This document shows, piece by piece, positions 1 through 8,464 of a stretch of DNA of 46,979 nt. Both the position numbers and the translations under genes were made by a program. The stretch spans positions 1 through 46,979 of the forward strand of contig DVDT01000002.1 in the NCBI GenBank assembly GCA_015296085.1, given 5' to 3'. The first letter of the stretch is position 1. Each line of letters begins with the position of its first letter. The stretch is from Trichormus sp. M33_DOE_039. Its GTDB lineage: Bacteria; Cyanobacteriota; Cyanobacteriia; Cyanobacteriales; Nostocaceae. The notes beneath the pieces were generated by a model. The model was not told the origin of the DNA. It saw nothing but the letters and a program-made list of their open reading frames with translations, and did no database searches.

Positions 1-135
1 CAGGCTGCACAAACTGCTCTTGAATCTATTTTCCCTCATATAGTTGTGTATCTTCTTTTACTTGATATTGAACGCCTTGCTCATCTTGCACTTAGTTGTG
101 GTTTTGACATTCATATTTCCAGGTGCAAGAAATGA
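1..135 (+). CDS. Possible 3' end of a gene cut by the window edge
   Basis: The first frame is open from base 1 to a TGA at 133-135 and would encode 44 residues rich in Leu, Ile, Ala and His. No start is visible because the window begins inside it. I do not recognise the protein, and 44 codons open at a window edge can arise by chance in AT-rich DNA. It is listed only so the left edge is described; it may be noncoding. Confidence 0.2.
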   Translation, partial: QAAQTALESIFPHIVVYLLLLDIERLAHLALSCGFDIHISRCKK

Positions 136-183
136 GTAAAAGACAAATTCTTTCTGTGGTTCTGATTGCTTGTGCTAGCACAA

Positions 184-675
184 TCATGAGTTTTCCCAAG
201 CTTGGCGGATTTTTTGTGATTTAATTTCCCCCCGTAATAAACAAACTGGACATCCACAGGGTTTCTTTCCATGTGCTTCTGGATAATATCGCCAACCTAA
301 AACTTGCGGTAAAGCTTTAATGTGTTGAATCTCATTGGCGGTGATTTTGCGGGGAATAAAAACTTCATAGCCTTGCGGATGATCAGCCTGCATAATCATT
401 GCAGCTGCTTCTGCAACAGTTGTGTGTATGTGCTGGTGATTGTAATGTCCTACATAGACATCCTGTTCATCAGAAATCCGAAAATAAACACCACAAATAT
501 TTCTTTGTCCAGAACGCTTGAGTTCCCGTACCCACTGATGAGAAATGTAATAGTTGGGTATTACTGGCATGGCAAATACACCTTTGGGATATTCTTGTCT
601 GTAAAATTTCGGCTTGATCCCAGAACGCAATACTGAATTACGATTGTTGGACGAAGTGAGATGTACTAACAGCAT
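184..675 (-). CDS. Unknown protein, possible ADP-ribosyltransferase-like fold
   Basis: A 163-residue soluble protein that I do not recognise by name. It opens with LVHLTSSNNRNSVLRSGI, which resembles the first strand and helix of DarT/KptA-type ADP-ribosyltransferases, where an HxT motif binds NAD and is followed by a helix with a [IV]L..G pattern. A later GYEVFIPRKITANEI segment resembles the strand that carries the catalytic Glu in that fold. Near the C-terminus CGCPVC could bind a metal. The fold assignment is my inference from motif spacing; no close family is identified. It stands alone: the nearest gene, at 1159, is on the other strand. The start is the only ATG at the N-terminal end. 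Confidence 0.6.
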   Translation of the reverse strand: MLLVHLTSSNNRNSVLRSGIKPKFYRQEYPKGVFAMPVIPNYYISHQWVRELKRSGQRNICGVYFRISDEQDVYVGHYNHQHIHTTVAEAAAMIMQADHPQGYEVFIPRKITANEIQHIKALPQVLGWRYYPEAHGKKPCGCPVCLLRGEIKSQKIRQAWENS

Positions 676-1158
676 AATTACTCAGAAGCATTGTTAAATT
701 AGCACTAATCTAACTCACTGTGCCAATGACAGTCTATGCTCTAACAAACGCGCCAAGCCGGAGATTATCGCACTCGTTTTACTTTATCTTTAACTATCTA
801 AATTTTGTAGTGCCAAAATTGTCTAGCCTTAATATTTTATTCATGAAAAAAATAAAATCCTGACTTGGTAGAAATACTAGACTTACTTATAGTAGAGTAA
901 TAATCATCTCTATACATTCTTAAGTACAACAAAAAAGCAATGATTATTAATTAATCTTAATCAGAAATTTCGTCCATTTTTTGTAGTTAAGGGTTGTATA
1001 TCTAAGATATCAAATCCTTAACCAAGAAAATTGGGTAATTAATGATACTGGATCAGTAGTTGTATTAATTAATAAGATTTATATAGTTATAAAGTTACAG
1101 AAAATTTCCATTTTTTTGACAACAATTAACTATCCTTTTGTAACAGTTGAATAATCAT
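676..1158. other. AT-rich intergenic region
   Basis: About 480 bases with no supported gene. It holds the divergent promoter regions of the 184-675 gene and the small gene at 1159. The DNA is strongly AT-rich, with many TTAATTAAT tracts. I see no convincing terminator, tRNA or repeat. Confidence 0.5.
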
Positions 1159-1422
1159 ATGAACAACCCTTTAGAAACTGATGAAAGTAAATTTGACGGC
1201 GAAACTTTCACTAAAATTTTTATCTATACAATTTGCTCTGCTACTGTTTTGACTGCGAGTATTTTAATCAGCAAATCTTTTTTATTTAATGGTGGTTCTG
1301 TCGATAAATCGAGCTATCCAACTTCTATTCCTTGGATTAAAAGTAAGTTGGACTGTGAAAAGACTGGGAGGAATTGGATTGATGACCGATGCTGGGACAA
1401 AGAACACAGTGCTTCTTTTTAA
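1159..1422 (+). CDS. Small single-pass membrane protein
   Basis: An 87-residue hypothetical protein. Residues about 20-43 form one hydrophobic segment (FIYTICSATVLTASILIS), and a short region of about 45 residues follows on the other side of the membrane. That tail contains the pattern DCEKTGRNWIDDRCWDKEHS, with two Cys that could form a disulfide if exported. An ATG at 1159 is preferred over the in-frame TTG at 1147 because nothing supports the longer form; no clear ribosome binding site is seen for either. The 3' end overlaps the 3' end of the convergent pentapeptide gene by 4 bases. Function unknown. Confidence 0.5.
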   Translation: MNNPLETDESKFDGETFTKIFIYTICSATVLTASILISKSFLFNGGSVDKSSYPTSIPWIKSKLDCEKTGRNWIDDRCWDKEHSASF

Positions 1423-2879
1423 CTTGACTGTCGCCAGTGCATTGGTGCTTCGATATGATCGGGTAGTTTAGTTGTGCGATCGCCAACTGCTAGACTAATC
1501 TGTTGGGATACTAAATTTTTCACGCCTGTGAGAATTGCCCCTGCTAGCTTAACATCATAAAAGTCAGCTTCAGATAAATTAGCTCCTACTAAGTTAGCGT
1601 TAGTCAGGTTGGCTTCGTAAAGATTGGCTTTTTCCAGATTTGCACCCATGAGATTGGCTTTACGTAAATCGGCTTCCGTCAAGCTAGCTTCTGTAAAATC
1701 TGCAAATAAAATTTCTGTTTGTTCTAATTTGGCAGCATTTAAGTTTGCTCCACACAGGTTAGCACCATTGAGATTAGCTCCTTGTAAGTTTGCTCCGATT
1801 AATCCGCAAAGGTACAAATTAGCTTTACCTAATTTAGCTCCCTGTAGGCTAGCAAGAAATAGTTTTGCATTAGATAAATTAGCACTTTTTAATGTCGCTT
1901 GTTGTAAGTTGGCTTTGTAGAGATTAGCGTCTTGTAAGTTAGCTGCACGCAGACTTGCACCCATGAGGTTAGCTTCGCGCAAATTTGCGCCATACAAATC
2001 AGCACGATTGAGGTTGGCTCTTTGGAGATTTGCTCCTTGTAGATTGACTCTTAATAGGTTGGCTTCATAAAGAACACAGCCAGCTAATTTCACATTTTCT
2101 AAATTTGCGCCACTGAGGTTACAACTACGTAAATCTGCTCCTCGCAAATCTGCTCCTCGCAAGTCCACCCGTTGTAAATCAGTACCCAATAAATCTGCTC
2201 GCCTCAAGTTAGTAGAGCGTAAATCTAGTTTTTTCGTGGAATCATCTTGTTGGGAATTACGTCTTCCGATTACCGTCAATGCGGCTTGAATATCTCGGCG
2301 AATTTTCGGGAATTCTATTGTCGTAGAATGCTCATTGTTTTTGTACTTACTCAGGTAAGTTGCTGAATCTTCGTCTTTGTTTTCCTCTTCTTGAAGATCA
2401 GCATTTTCACGTACAAACGCCGTGAGGATTTCCATGATTGTCCAATGCTCTTGAGGAAAATCCTGGGCAAGTCTTTCTAAAACGTAAATAGTACTTGTGC
2501 GAGTGGTAATTGTCTCATGTCCTAATTGGGCAATAGCGGACATTAAGCGTTCTGAAATTAGTCTATCTTGGGATATTTTGGCGTTTTGAACACTAATTTC
2601 TAGGTTTTTTTCCGCAGCGATCGCACTTTTTTGTATAGCATCGACGCGTTTAGCTGTGTAATAGGCATGGATTGTGACCCCTAATCCTAAAAACGCGATC
2701 GCAGTAGTAGTTAACGCCTGATTTCTGTGTTGTAATTGTTCCTGGATTGACAAATTTTCTGGAGTCGAAAACGCCCACAAAATCAGACTTACACAGAAGG
2801 CAAATATAATTGCTATGCCAATTAACCAGTACCACAACCTGTCTGTTTGATTGGCAGACATACTAGTAATATTCCTCAC
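1419..2879 (-). CDS. Pentapeptide-repeat membrane protein
   Basis: 486 residues. Two hydrophobic segments near the N-terminus (about 16-36, WYWLIGIAIIFAFCVSLI, and about 56-72) anchor it in a membrane. A helical domain follows at about 100-215, with LERLAQDFPQEHWTIMEIL and IRRDIQAALTVIGRR. From about 218 to 455 there is a long run of A(D/N)Lxx pentapeptides, which in this superfamily build a right-handed quadrilateral beta helix. Such proteins are abundant in cyanobacteria and mostly have no known activity; they probably act as scaffolds. The same helical domain occurs in the next gene on this strand (3057-3806), so the two are paralogues. The gap between them is 177 bases, so co-transcription is possible but not shown. 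Confidence 0.85.
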   Translation of the reverse strand: MRNITSMSANQTDRLWYWLIGIAIIFAFCVSLILWAFSTPENLSIQEQLQHRNQALTTTAIAFLGLGVTIHAYYTAKRVDAIQKSAIAAEKNLEISVQNAKISQDRLISERLMSAIAQLGHETITTRTSTIYVLERLAQDFPQEHWTIMEILTAFVRENADLQEEENKDEDSATYLSKYKNNEHSTTIEFPKIRRDIQAALTVIGRRNSQQDDSTKKLDLRSTNLRRADLLGTDLQRVDLRGADLRGADLRSCNLSGANLENVKLAGCVLYEANLLRVNLQGANLQRANLNRADLYGANLREANLMGASLRAANLQDANLYKANLQQATLKSANLSNAKLFLASLQGAKLGKANLYLCGLIGANLQGANLNGANLCGANLNAAKLEQTEILFADFTEASLTEADLRKANLMGANLEKANLYEANLTNANLVGANLSEADFYDVKLAGAILTGVKNLVSQQISLAVGDRTTKLPDHIEAPMHWRQSS

Positions 2880-3056
2880 AACACAGAGTTATTACTTATA
2901 TTTTTTAGAGAGTAATATACTATTTAGATAGTACTTCTAATACTATCATAAGAATTTACTGATGCGGCGATTACGGAAAAAATCAGTAGTTAGGAATATT
3001 TTATATAATTTGTCAGATAAATTTTGTTTACTTAACCAGGAAAGGTTGGAGATTTT

Positions 3057-3806
3057 TTATACTTCCCTGATGGGGTTGATTTCCGTAAACTTTGCTTCTC
3101 TGAGATTCGCTTGCTCAAATATGGCATGATTCAGAGTAGCTTCCTGCAAATTGGCTAAATAAAGATTTGCTTGATATAAATTAGCACCCGTAAGATTAGC
3201 TTGGTTGAAGTTAGCTGCACTGAGAATTGCGCCAGCCAGATTTGCATCAACGAGATTCGCGCCATCAAGGTTAGCTGCACTGAGAATTGCACCAGTAAGA
3301 TTTGCTTGGCTTAGGTTAGCCCCAGCTAAGTTCACATGGTATAAGTTTGCTCCTTCTAAGTTAGCTTTTTGTAGATTTGCTCCACGCAAATCAGTGTGAC
3401 TTAAATCTAGTTGATATTTTTCCCCATCTTTTTTTCTATGGATTTTGGCAATTAAAGTTAAAATTGCTTGAATTTCCTGACAAATTATAATGTCGGGGCT
3501 ACTATTAACTTCTGCTGGATAGATAGCAGTGAAGTTTCGCACAAATTCACCGAGAAATTCCAGAATTACCCAATCATGTTGGGGACAACTTTTAGCTAAT
3601 TGTTCTAAATGAGCAACAGCACCTAGAAATTCCACAGTTTTTTGCTGTTTCCAATATTTGATGACTAAATGGCAATTTTGTTCGACTACACTCCGGGGAC
3701 TATTTTTGTGAAAATATATATTAGGGATGATGTTTGAGAAAGATAATTGATTAGTTGTTATTTTATTGGTCGCTGTATTATAAAAGTCAATAATTGCATT
3801 GAACAT
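3057..3806 (-). CDS. Pentapeptide-repeat protein
   Basis: 249 residues with no membrane segment. Residues about 45-130 are helical and match the pre-repeat domain of the neighbouring pentapeptide protein: LEQLAKSCPQHDWVILEFL, then EIQAILTLIAKIHRKKDG, then the LDLSHTDLRGANL entry to the repeats. About 21 A(N/D)Lxx pentapeptides follow to about residue 240, forming a short beta helix. The function is unknown. The N-terminal 35 residues are Asn/Thr-rich and not conserved with the neighbour, so the exact start is uncertain. It is probably a truncated, soluble paralogue of the product of 1419-2879. Confidence 0.85.
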   Translation of the reverse strand: MFNAIIDFYNTATNKITTNQLSFSNIIPNIYFHKNSPRSVVEQNCHLVIKYWKQQKTVEFLGAVAHLEQLAKSCPQHDWVILEFLGEFVRNFTAIYPAEVNSSPDIIICQEIQAILTLIAKIHRKKDGEKYQLDLSHTDLRGANLQKANLEGANLYHVNLAGANLSQANLTGAILSAANLDGANLVDANLAGAILSAANFNQANLTGANLYQANLYLANLQEATLNHAIFEQANLREAKFTEINPIREV

Positions 3807-4205
3807 CAGCTATGGATTAATTAAAAGTGGGTATCATGATATTTTGCCTATATCATGAGGATTTGAATATTAGTAGATATAACGATTATCTTGAACTTGG
3901 TGAATATAAAAAACACCAGATGATTATATGTATGTAAAATACAACTAAGGATATTCATACCGCCAAGTTATGAATGATACTTAATTATATCTATAAAATG
4001 ATTAGCATGGCTTTTAGAATTCTTTGTTTTGCAAATCAGTGATGATTTTTTGAGAGTTTAGAAAACATTTTTTCAACAACCAATGTATTGATTGATATCT
4101 TGATGGCAAACAACATTAGTAATATATAATACATAAAATTATAATTTGAATAATTATTAAAAAAATGATCACAGCAAAATTAAAAATACTTAATTAGAAA
4201 TACAA
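3807..4205. other. AT-rich intergenic region
   Basis: About 400 bases between divergent genes, very AT-rich, with no supported reading frame. It must contain the promoters of the pentapeptide gene to the left and the flavoprotein gene to the right. I see no strong -35/-10 pair, terminator or repeat that I could defend. Confidence 0.5.
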
Positions 4206-5393
4206 ATGCAGCATAATTTACCAGCGATCGCAAAACATTTAGTCTTAGTTGGTGGTGGACATAGTCATGCTATTGTACTGAAAATGTTAGGCATGAAACC
4301 TTTACCTGGAGTTCGTTTAACCCTAATCACACCTAACTCAGATACTCCCTATTCCGGGATGTTACCAGGACATATTGCTGGCTTTTACAGTCGTGATGAA
4401 CTTTACATTAATTTGCAAAAATTAGCTCATTTTGCTCAAGCACAATTGTATCTTGATAAAGTAGTAGGCTTAGATTTAAAAAATCATCAAGTAATTTGTG
4501 CCAATCGTCCGGCATTAGATTTTGATCTATTATCTATTGATATTGGCAGTACTCCCGCCACAATATCTGTATCAGGTGCAGCAACCTATGCAACTCCAGC
4601 TAAACCTGTAGAAAAACTATTAGAAAGTTGGTATCAATTATTAGCAAATGTCTCTCAAAATCCCCAAAAAGCCATTACTGTAGTTATTGTTGGTGGTGGT
4701 GCTGGTGGTGTGGAATTAGCTTTATCGATGCAAGCTCATTTGCAACGAATTTTTCAAAAAATGCAACAACCACCGCAAAATTTAGCAATTCATCTATTTC
4801 AACGCCACAACCAGCTCATGCCGCATCATCATCCATCTGTACAATATCAAGTACAGCAAATTTTAATGAGGCGCGGTGTTAAATTACATCTGGGTGAAAC
4901 AGTATCTCAAATTGCACCATCTCCCCAACAAGCAGGATCATTTGTTGTTAAGTGTGAGTCTGGACTGGAATTAAAATGTGAAAAAGTTTTTTGGGTAACG
5001 CAAGCTTCAGCTCCCCAGTGGATAAAAGCCACAGGATTAGCCACAGATGAACAGGGTTTTATTTTAGTCCAGGATACATTGCAATCTATCACCCATCCAG
5101 AGGTATTTGCAGCGGGTGACATCGCGACAATCAAGCATCATCCTCGACCAAAGGCGGGAGTGTTTGCGGTACGACAAGGAAAGCCATTATTTGAGAACCT
5201 GCGACGGATGGTATTAGGTCAACCACTCCGACACTATAGACCACAGCAGCAATATCTCAGTTTAATTGGTACAGGGGATAGATGCGCGATCGCCACTAAA
5301 GGCTGTTTAACTTTACCGCCTCACCAACTATTGTGGTGGTGGAAAGACAGCATCGACCGTCGCTTTATGCAAACACTAGAAAATGGCGACTGA
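4206..5393 (+). CDS. NDH-like FAD/NAD(P) oxidoreductase, SelD-associated type
   Basis: A 395-residue pyridine nucleotide-disulfide oxidoreductase fold protein. The FAD-binding GGGHSHAIVLKMLG is near residue 15, a second Rossmann motif VVIVGGGAGGVELALSM is near 165, and the third FAD-contact motif VFAAGDIA is near 300. The family is the one often found as the N-terminal half of cyanobacterial selenide, water dikinase fusions; SHAIVL near the N-terminus and PYSGMLPGHIAGFY near residue 50 are typical of it. Here the protein ends shortly after the flavoprotein domain, with no SelD half, and no selD is visible downstream. It probably oxidises NAD(P)H and passes electrons to a quinone or unknown acceptor; the substrate is unknown. 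Codon use and HIP1 content match its neighbours. Confidence 0.85.
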   Translation: MQHNLPAIAKHLVLVGGGHSHAIVLKMLGMKPLPGVRLTLITPNSDTPYSGMLPGHIAGFYSRDELYINLQKLAHFAQAQLYLDKVVGLDLKNHQVICANRPALDFDLLSIDIGSTPATISVSGAATYATPAKPVEKLLESWYQLLANVSQNPQKAITVVIVGGGAGGVELALSMQAHLQRIFQKMQQPPQNLAIHLFQRHNQLMPHHHPSVQYQVQQILMRRGVKLHLGETVSQIAPSPQQAGSFVVKCESGLELKCEKVFWVTQASAPQWIKATGLATDEQGFILVQDTLQSITHPEVFAAGDIATIKHHPRPKAGVFAVRQGKPLFENLRRMVLGQPLRHYRPQQQYLSLIGTGDRCAIATKGCLTLPPHQLLWWWKDSIDRRFMQTLENGD

Positions 5394-5763
5394 CAATTAG
5401 AACAGGGAGAACATACAGAATAGACAACCTATACACCCTAAAACCCGTATTTTTGGGCGCAACGTAAAAAGCATAAAAAGACCCCAGCGTTAACTGGGGT
5501 ACTGATGATGTATGCCATCAACTCTATTCCTAACCATAGAGAATGACATCATATGGAAATAAAAGCATCCGAGAAAATGCAAAAATTGCATAACTTTAAT
5601 GATTATTTTGCAACTAAGTGAAATTTCCTAAGTAATACAACCCTTATCAGCATTCAGTTTGCAGCCATCGACATGGCTGTATGGTAGAAATACTTAATAA
5701 TGTTAATGCCAGTATCAACTTTCAGAGCATCTCACCTATCACGAGAGTCAAACTTTTCGTACT
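5394..5763. other. Intergenic region between convergent genes
   Basis: About 370 bases between the 3' ends of the flavoprotein gene and the AI-2E permease gene. It contains one clear hairpin (5481-5500, listed separately). The rest has no supported gene; a short open frame at 5681-5896 is only the reverse of the permease end plus spacer. Confidence 0.5.
5472..5500 (-). terminator. Hairpin terminator for the AI-2E permease gene
   Basis: ACCCCAG and CTGGGGT form a perfect 7-bp stem around CGTTAA. Read on the minus strand, the stem is followed by CTTTTTATG, the layout of a rho-independent terminator. It lies about 260 bases beyond the permease stop. The plus-strand side lacks a T tract, so it fits the minus-strand gene better. 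Confidence 0.6.
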
Positions 5764-6840
5764 TTATACCCCCGTTTCTTCTGTTTTTATGGGATGTCCA
5801 TCTGGACTAGACAAAGAATCCCAACCCTCGATGATATCTTTGATTAAACCCGCCACCGGTACAGCCACCAATAAGCCTAACAAACCGCCTATATAAGTAC
5901 CAATCAGCAAAGAAATTAACACCCATACGGGTTTAACCCCAGTCAAACTACCTAAAAGGCGAGGAGCGATCGCTTGGTCAATGATTTGGTCGATAATAAT
6001 AGCTACTGCTAAAACCTTCACCGCCAACCAAAAATCATAAGACGCAATCACTAAAGTAATGACACTCAAACTCACAATATCACCGAAGGGAATTAAACTG
6101 AAAACACCAATTCCCAAACCAAAAAGTAATCCGAATTGAACTTGAAAACTCAGAAACATCAATGTTTGGCAAGTACCTATCAACAAAGCCAGAGTACCTT
6201 GTCCCAGCAAATAATTTTGGAGATTTTTCTGAATAGAATCTCGCAAATGCTTAACAGAAGACCAAGGTAACTTATTAAATATACTCTCCCAAATTCTTGG
6301 CCCATCTAATAAAAAATAAAAAGTCAGAACTATTGTTACTAAAGCCTCAGAAATACTATCAATCGTATCTATAACTATGTTGACAAATTTATCAGAAATA
6401 TATTCCAATTCATCGGGGATTTTATCAGTGATTTTTGTCAAAATCTCGCTTAAATCAATATGCAATCTTTCATTAATAAATAGATCATTTAAATTTTGAA
6501 TTTTATTTTGACTAGAATCTATCCATTGTGGTAGAAGTCTTACTACTTCATTAAATTGTTCTATTGCTATAGGTAATAATATAATGCCCACAGCTATTAA
6601 TAGCAACAAAGTAATAAAAAATACTAATCCAACAGCATAGTTACGCTTGATGCCTCGTTGTTGGAGTAATGAAACAGGATAGTTTAAGATAAACGCCAGT
6701 AAAGTTGCTAATACAAGAACTGTCACTAAAGGTTGGAAATATCGAAAAAATTGACCAACCAGCCAAAAATTGAGAAATATTAAAGGAAATAACAAAGTTA
6801 CAATTAACCATTTAATTAATTGATTTAACGAAATATTCAT
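5764..6840 (-). CDS. AI-2E family (PerM-type) transporter
   Basis: 358 residues, the usual length for the AI-2E/PerM family of inner-membrane permeases. There are about seven to eight membrane segments: two at the N-terminus (about 10-60), one near 70-90, a soluble amphipathic region at about 95-165, and a cluster of helices at about 170-340 ending with IGTYIGGLLGLLVAVPVAGLIKD. That family-typical pattern GxxxGxxGLLxxVPxxxxxK is the main evidence. Members export varied small molecules or ions; only a few are linked to autoinducer-2, so the substrate here is unknown. The gene lies 71 bases downstream of pyrFE on the same strand and could share its transcript. A terminator hairpin lies past its stop. 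Confidence 0.85.
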   Translation of the reverse strand: MNISLNQLIKWLIVTLLFPLIFLNFWLVGQFFRYFQPLVTVLVLATLLAFILNYPVSLLQQRGIKRNYAVGLVFFITLLLLIAVGIILLPIAIEQFNEVVRLLPQWIDSSQNKIQNLNDLFINERLHIDLSEILTKITDKIPDELEYISDKFVNIVIDTIDSISEALVTIVLTFYFLLDGPRIWESIFNKLPWSSVKHLRDSIQKNLQNYLLGQGTLALLIGTCQTLMFLSFQVQFGLLFGLGIGVFSLIPFGDIVSLSVITLVIASYDFWLAVKVLAVAIIIDQIIDQAIAPRLLGSLTGVKPVWVLISLLIGTYIGGLLGLLVAVPVAGLIKDIIEGWDSLSSPDGHPIKTEETGV

Positions 6841-6911
6841 TTCTTTTCGCCTCTCCCCGATAAAATCTGCGCACGCGCTGTATTAACATCAGCGTACCTT
6901 TTCGTCTAAAA

Positions 6912-8345
6912 CTAACCTTCACTCAAAGCTAAAAATTGCTCATCATCAATCTTCCCACATTGATGAAGAACAGTTGTAATTTCTGAAATTGTTAAAACTG
7001 CATGACCACGATAACCATTTGCCGATAATCTTTCTCTTACCCCTTGTTCATGGTCAATAAAAACCACAATATCATGTACATTTAGCCCAGAAGATTTTAA
7101 TTTTTCCGCCCCTTCCATCACACTTTTGCCACTGATGAGGATATCATCAACAACAACAACTGTTTCCCCTGGATGGAAATTACCTTCAATTAATTTACGA
7201 GTTCCGTGTGCTTTTACCTCTTTACGAGGAAAAATCATTGGACAATGTAGACGTAAAGATAAGCCAGTAGCTGTAGGTAGAGAACCGTAAGGGATACCCG
7301 CTAATCTAGCAAAGGTCAAACCTTTCAATATTTCCTCATAGCCACTCAGAACTTGATTAAATACTTGAGGATTAGAAATGATTTTGCGTAAATCAATATA
7401 ATAAGGAAAAGTCGCTCCTGATGCTTGGACATAATTACCAAACATAATGCAACCGATATCATAAAGTTGCAAAATCAAATCATGGTAACGGTGTTGATTG
7501 GAAGAAACCACATCTGGAAACCAAACAGAACAGGTTGAATTATTTTCAATTACCTGCATTTTCATCTGATTAAGTTCTGTTCGTAACTCCTGAATTTCTG
7601 ACGACAAATTCGGTTTTGCCAACATATCTTGAGGTACAGGAATTAATAAACCATTGCCGTTATTATCCAAACCTGCTGCTAAAATTTGATTTAAATTACT
7701 TCCCTCACCCCAAACACTCCGCGCCATAATTATCCGTTCCGGTGCAATAGCGCGAATTTGAGAAAAAACGTCAGCATTCGTAGTTCCTACTTCTAAACCT
7801 AATTGTTCTGGAGTTCCCCAGTTTCTTGATTCTTTAACCACCTGTAAATACAGGGGTGATTCTGGCGTAGGATATTGCTGTAAAGTTACTGCACCAGGGT
7901 TAGAAGTACAACATAAAATAAATACTGCTTTATCAGGATAAACCAGAAAAGGAGCTACATGATCTTGTCCAGTATAGGGAGTGAGTGTAATCGCATCTAC
8001 TTGCCATTCTGTAAATACTGTATGAGCCAAGATAGTGCTAGTATTTAAATCGCTATGTTTCGCGTCCAAAATAATCGGTATATGATTTGGAATAGCTGCT
8101 AAAGTTTTTTGCAACAGTTCTAAACCAGGAATTCCCAAAGCTTCGTAAAAACCTAGAGTTGGTTTATAGGCACAAACAAAATCAGCCGTATCAGTGATAA
8201 TAAATTGCAGCCATTGCCATAAACTATCAATGATATCTTGGGAATGATATCTACTAGGCATCATCTCTATGTTGGGGTCAAGACCAACAAATAGTAAACT
8301 TTGATTTTGCGAAATAATTGTTTGTAATTTATCAGAAAAAATCAT
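6912..8345 (-). CDS. Bifunctional OMP decarboxylase / orotate phosphoribosyltransferase
   Basis: A 477-residue fusion of the last two enzymes of UMP synthesis. The N-terminal part (about 1-275) is a type-2 orotidine 5'-phosphate decarboxylase: LLFVGLDPNIEMMPSRY near residue 17 and the catalytic ILDAKHSDLNTS near 90 (DxKxxD). The C-terminal part (about 285-477) is orotate phosphoribosyltransferase with the PRPP-binding motif VVVVDDILISGKS near 400. Together they convert orotate and PRPP to OMP and then UMP in the cytosol. The decarboxylase-first order is opposite to the animal UMPS fusion and is known from cyanobacteria. The ATG at 8345 begins directly at the decarboxylase fold. pyrF-pyrE would be a fair symbol, but usage varies. 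Confidence 0.93.
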   Translation of the reverse strand: MIFSDKLQTIISQNQSLLFVGLDPNIEMMPSRYHSQDIIDSLWQWLQFIITDTADFVCAYKPTLGFYEALGIPGLELLQKTLAAIPNHIPIILDAKHSDLNTSTILAHTVFTEWQVDAITLTPYTGQDHVAPFLVYPDKAVFILCCTSNPGAVTLQQYPTPESPLYLQVVKESRNWGTPEQLGLEVGTTNADVFSQIRAIAPERIIMARSVWGEGSNLNQILAAGLDNNGNGLLIPVPQDMLAKPNLSSEIQELRTELNQMKMQVIENNSTCSVWFPDVVSSNQHRYHDLILQLYDIGCIMFGNYVQASGATFPYYIDLRKIISNPQVFNQVLSGYEEILKGLTFARLAGIPYGSLPTATGLSLRLHCPMIFPRKEVKAHGTRKLIEGNFHPGETVVVVDDILISGKSVMEGAEKLKSSGLNVHDIVVFIDHEQGVRERLSANGYRGHAVLTISEITTVLHQCGKIDDEQFLALSEG

Positions 8346-8420
8346 GTTGTTAATTAATAGTCAACAGTTAATAAGTAGCCGTCATGAACTGCATACATCA
8401 GAAAACATGAAAAAGTCTTT

Positions 8421-8458
8421 CCCTTACACCCCTATACCCTTACACCCCTACACCCCTA
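8421..8458. repeat. Short tandem repeat, CCCTTACA/CCCCTACA type
   Basis: A run of imperfect 8-mers built from CCCTTACA, CCCCTATA and CCCCTACA in the spacer between pyrFE and the molybdopterin oxidoreductase gene. The reverse complement of the same unit is at 16577-16630. It is a simple repeat of the class common in Nostocales genomes, not CRISPR. Confidence 0.7.
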
Positions 8459-8464
8459 ATTCTT

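Noticed and set aside
1624-1920. Plus-strand open frame with repeated LAP units opposite the pentapeptide gene
   Set aside because: It is the antisense of the pentapeptide repeats; the periodicity comes from the real gene.
3205-3399. Plus-strand repetitive frame opposite the second pentapeptide gene
   Set aside because: Same cause: mirror image of A(N/D)Lxx codons.
8421-8458. Possible CRISPR-like array
   Set aside because: Units are 7-8 bases with no spacers; a simple tandem repeat.
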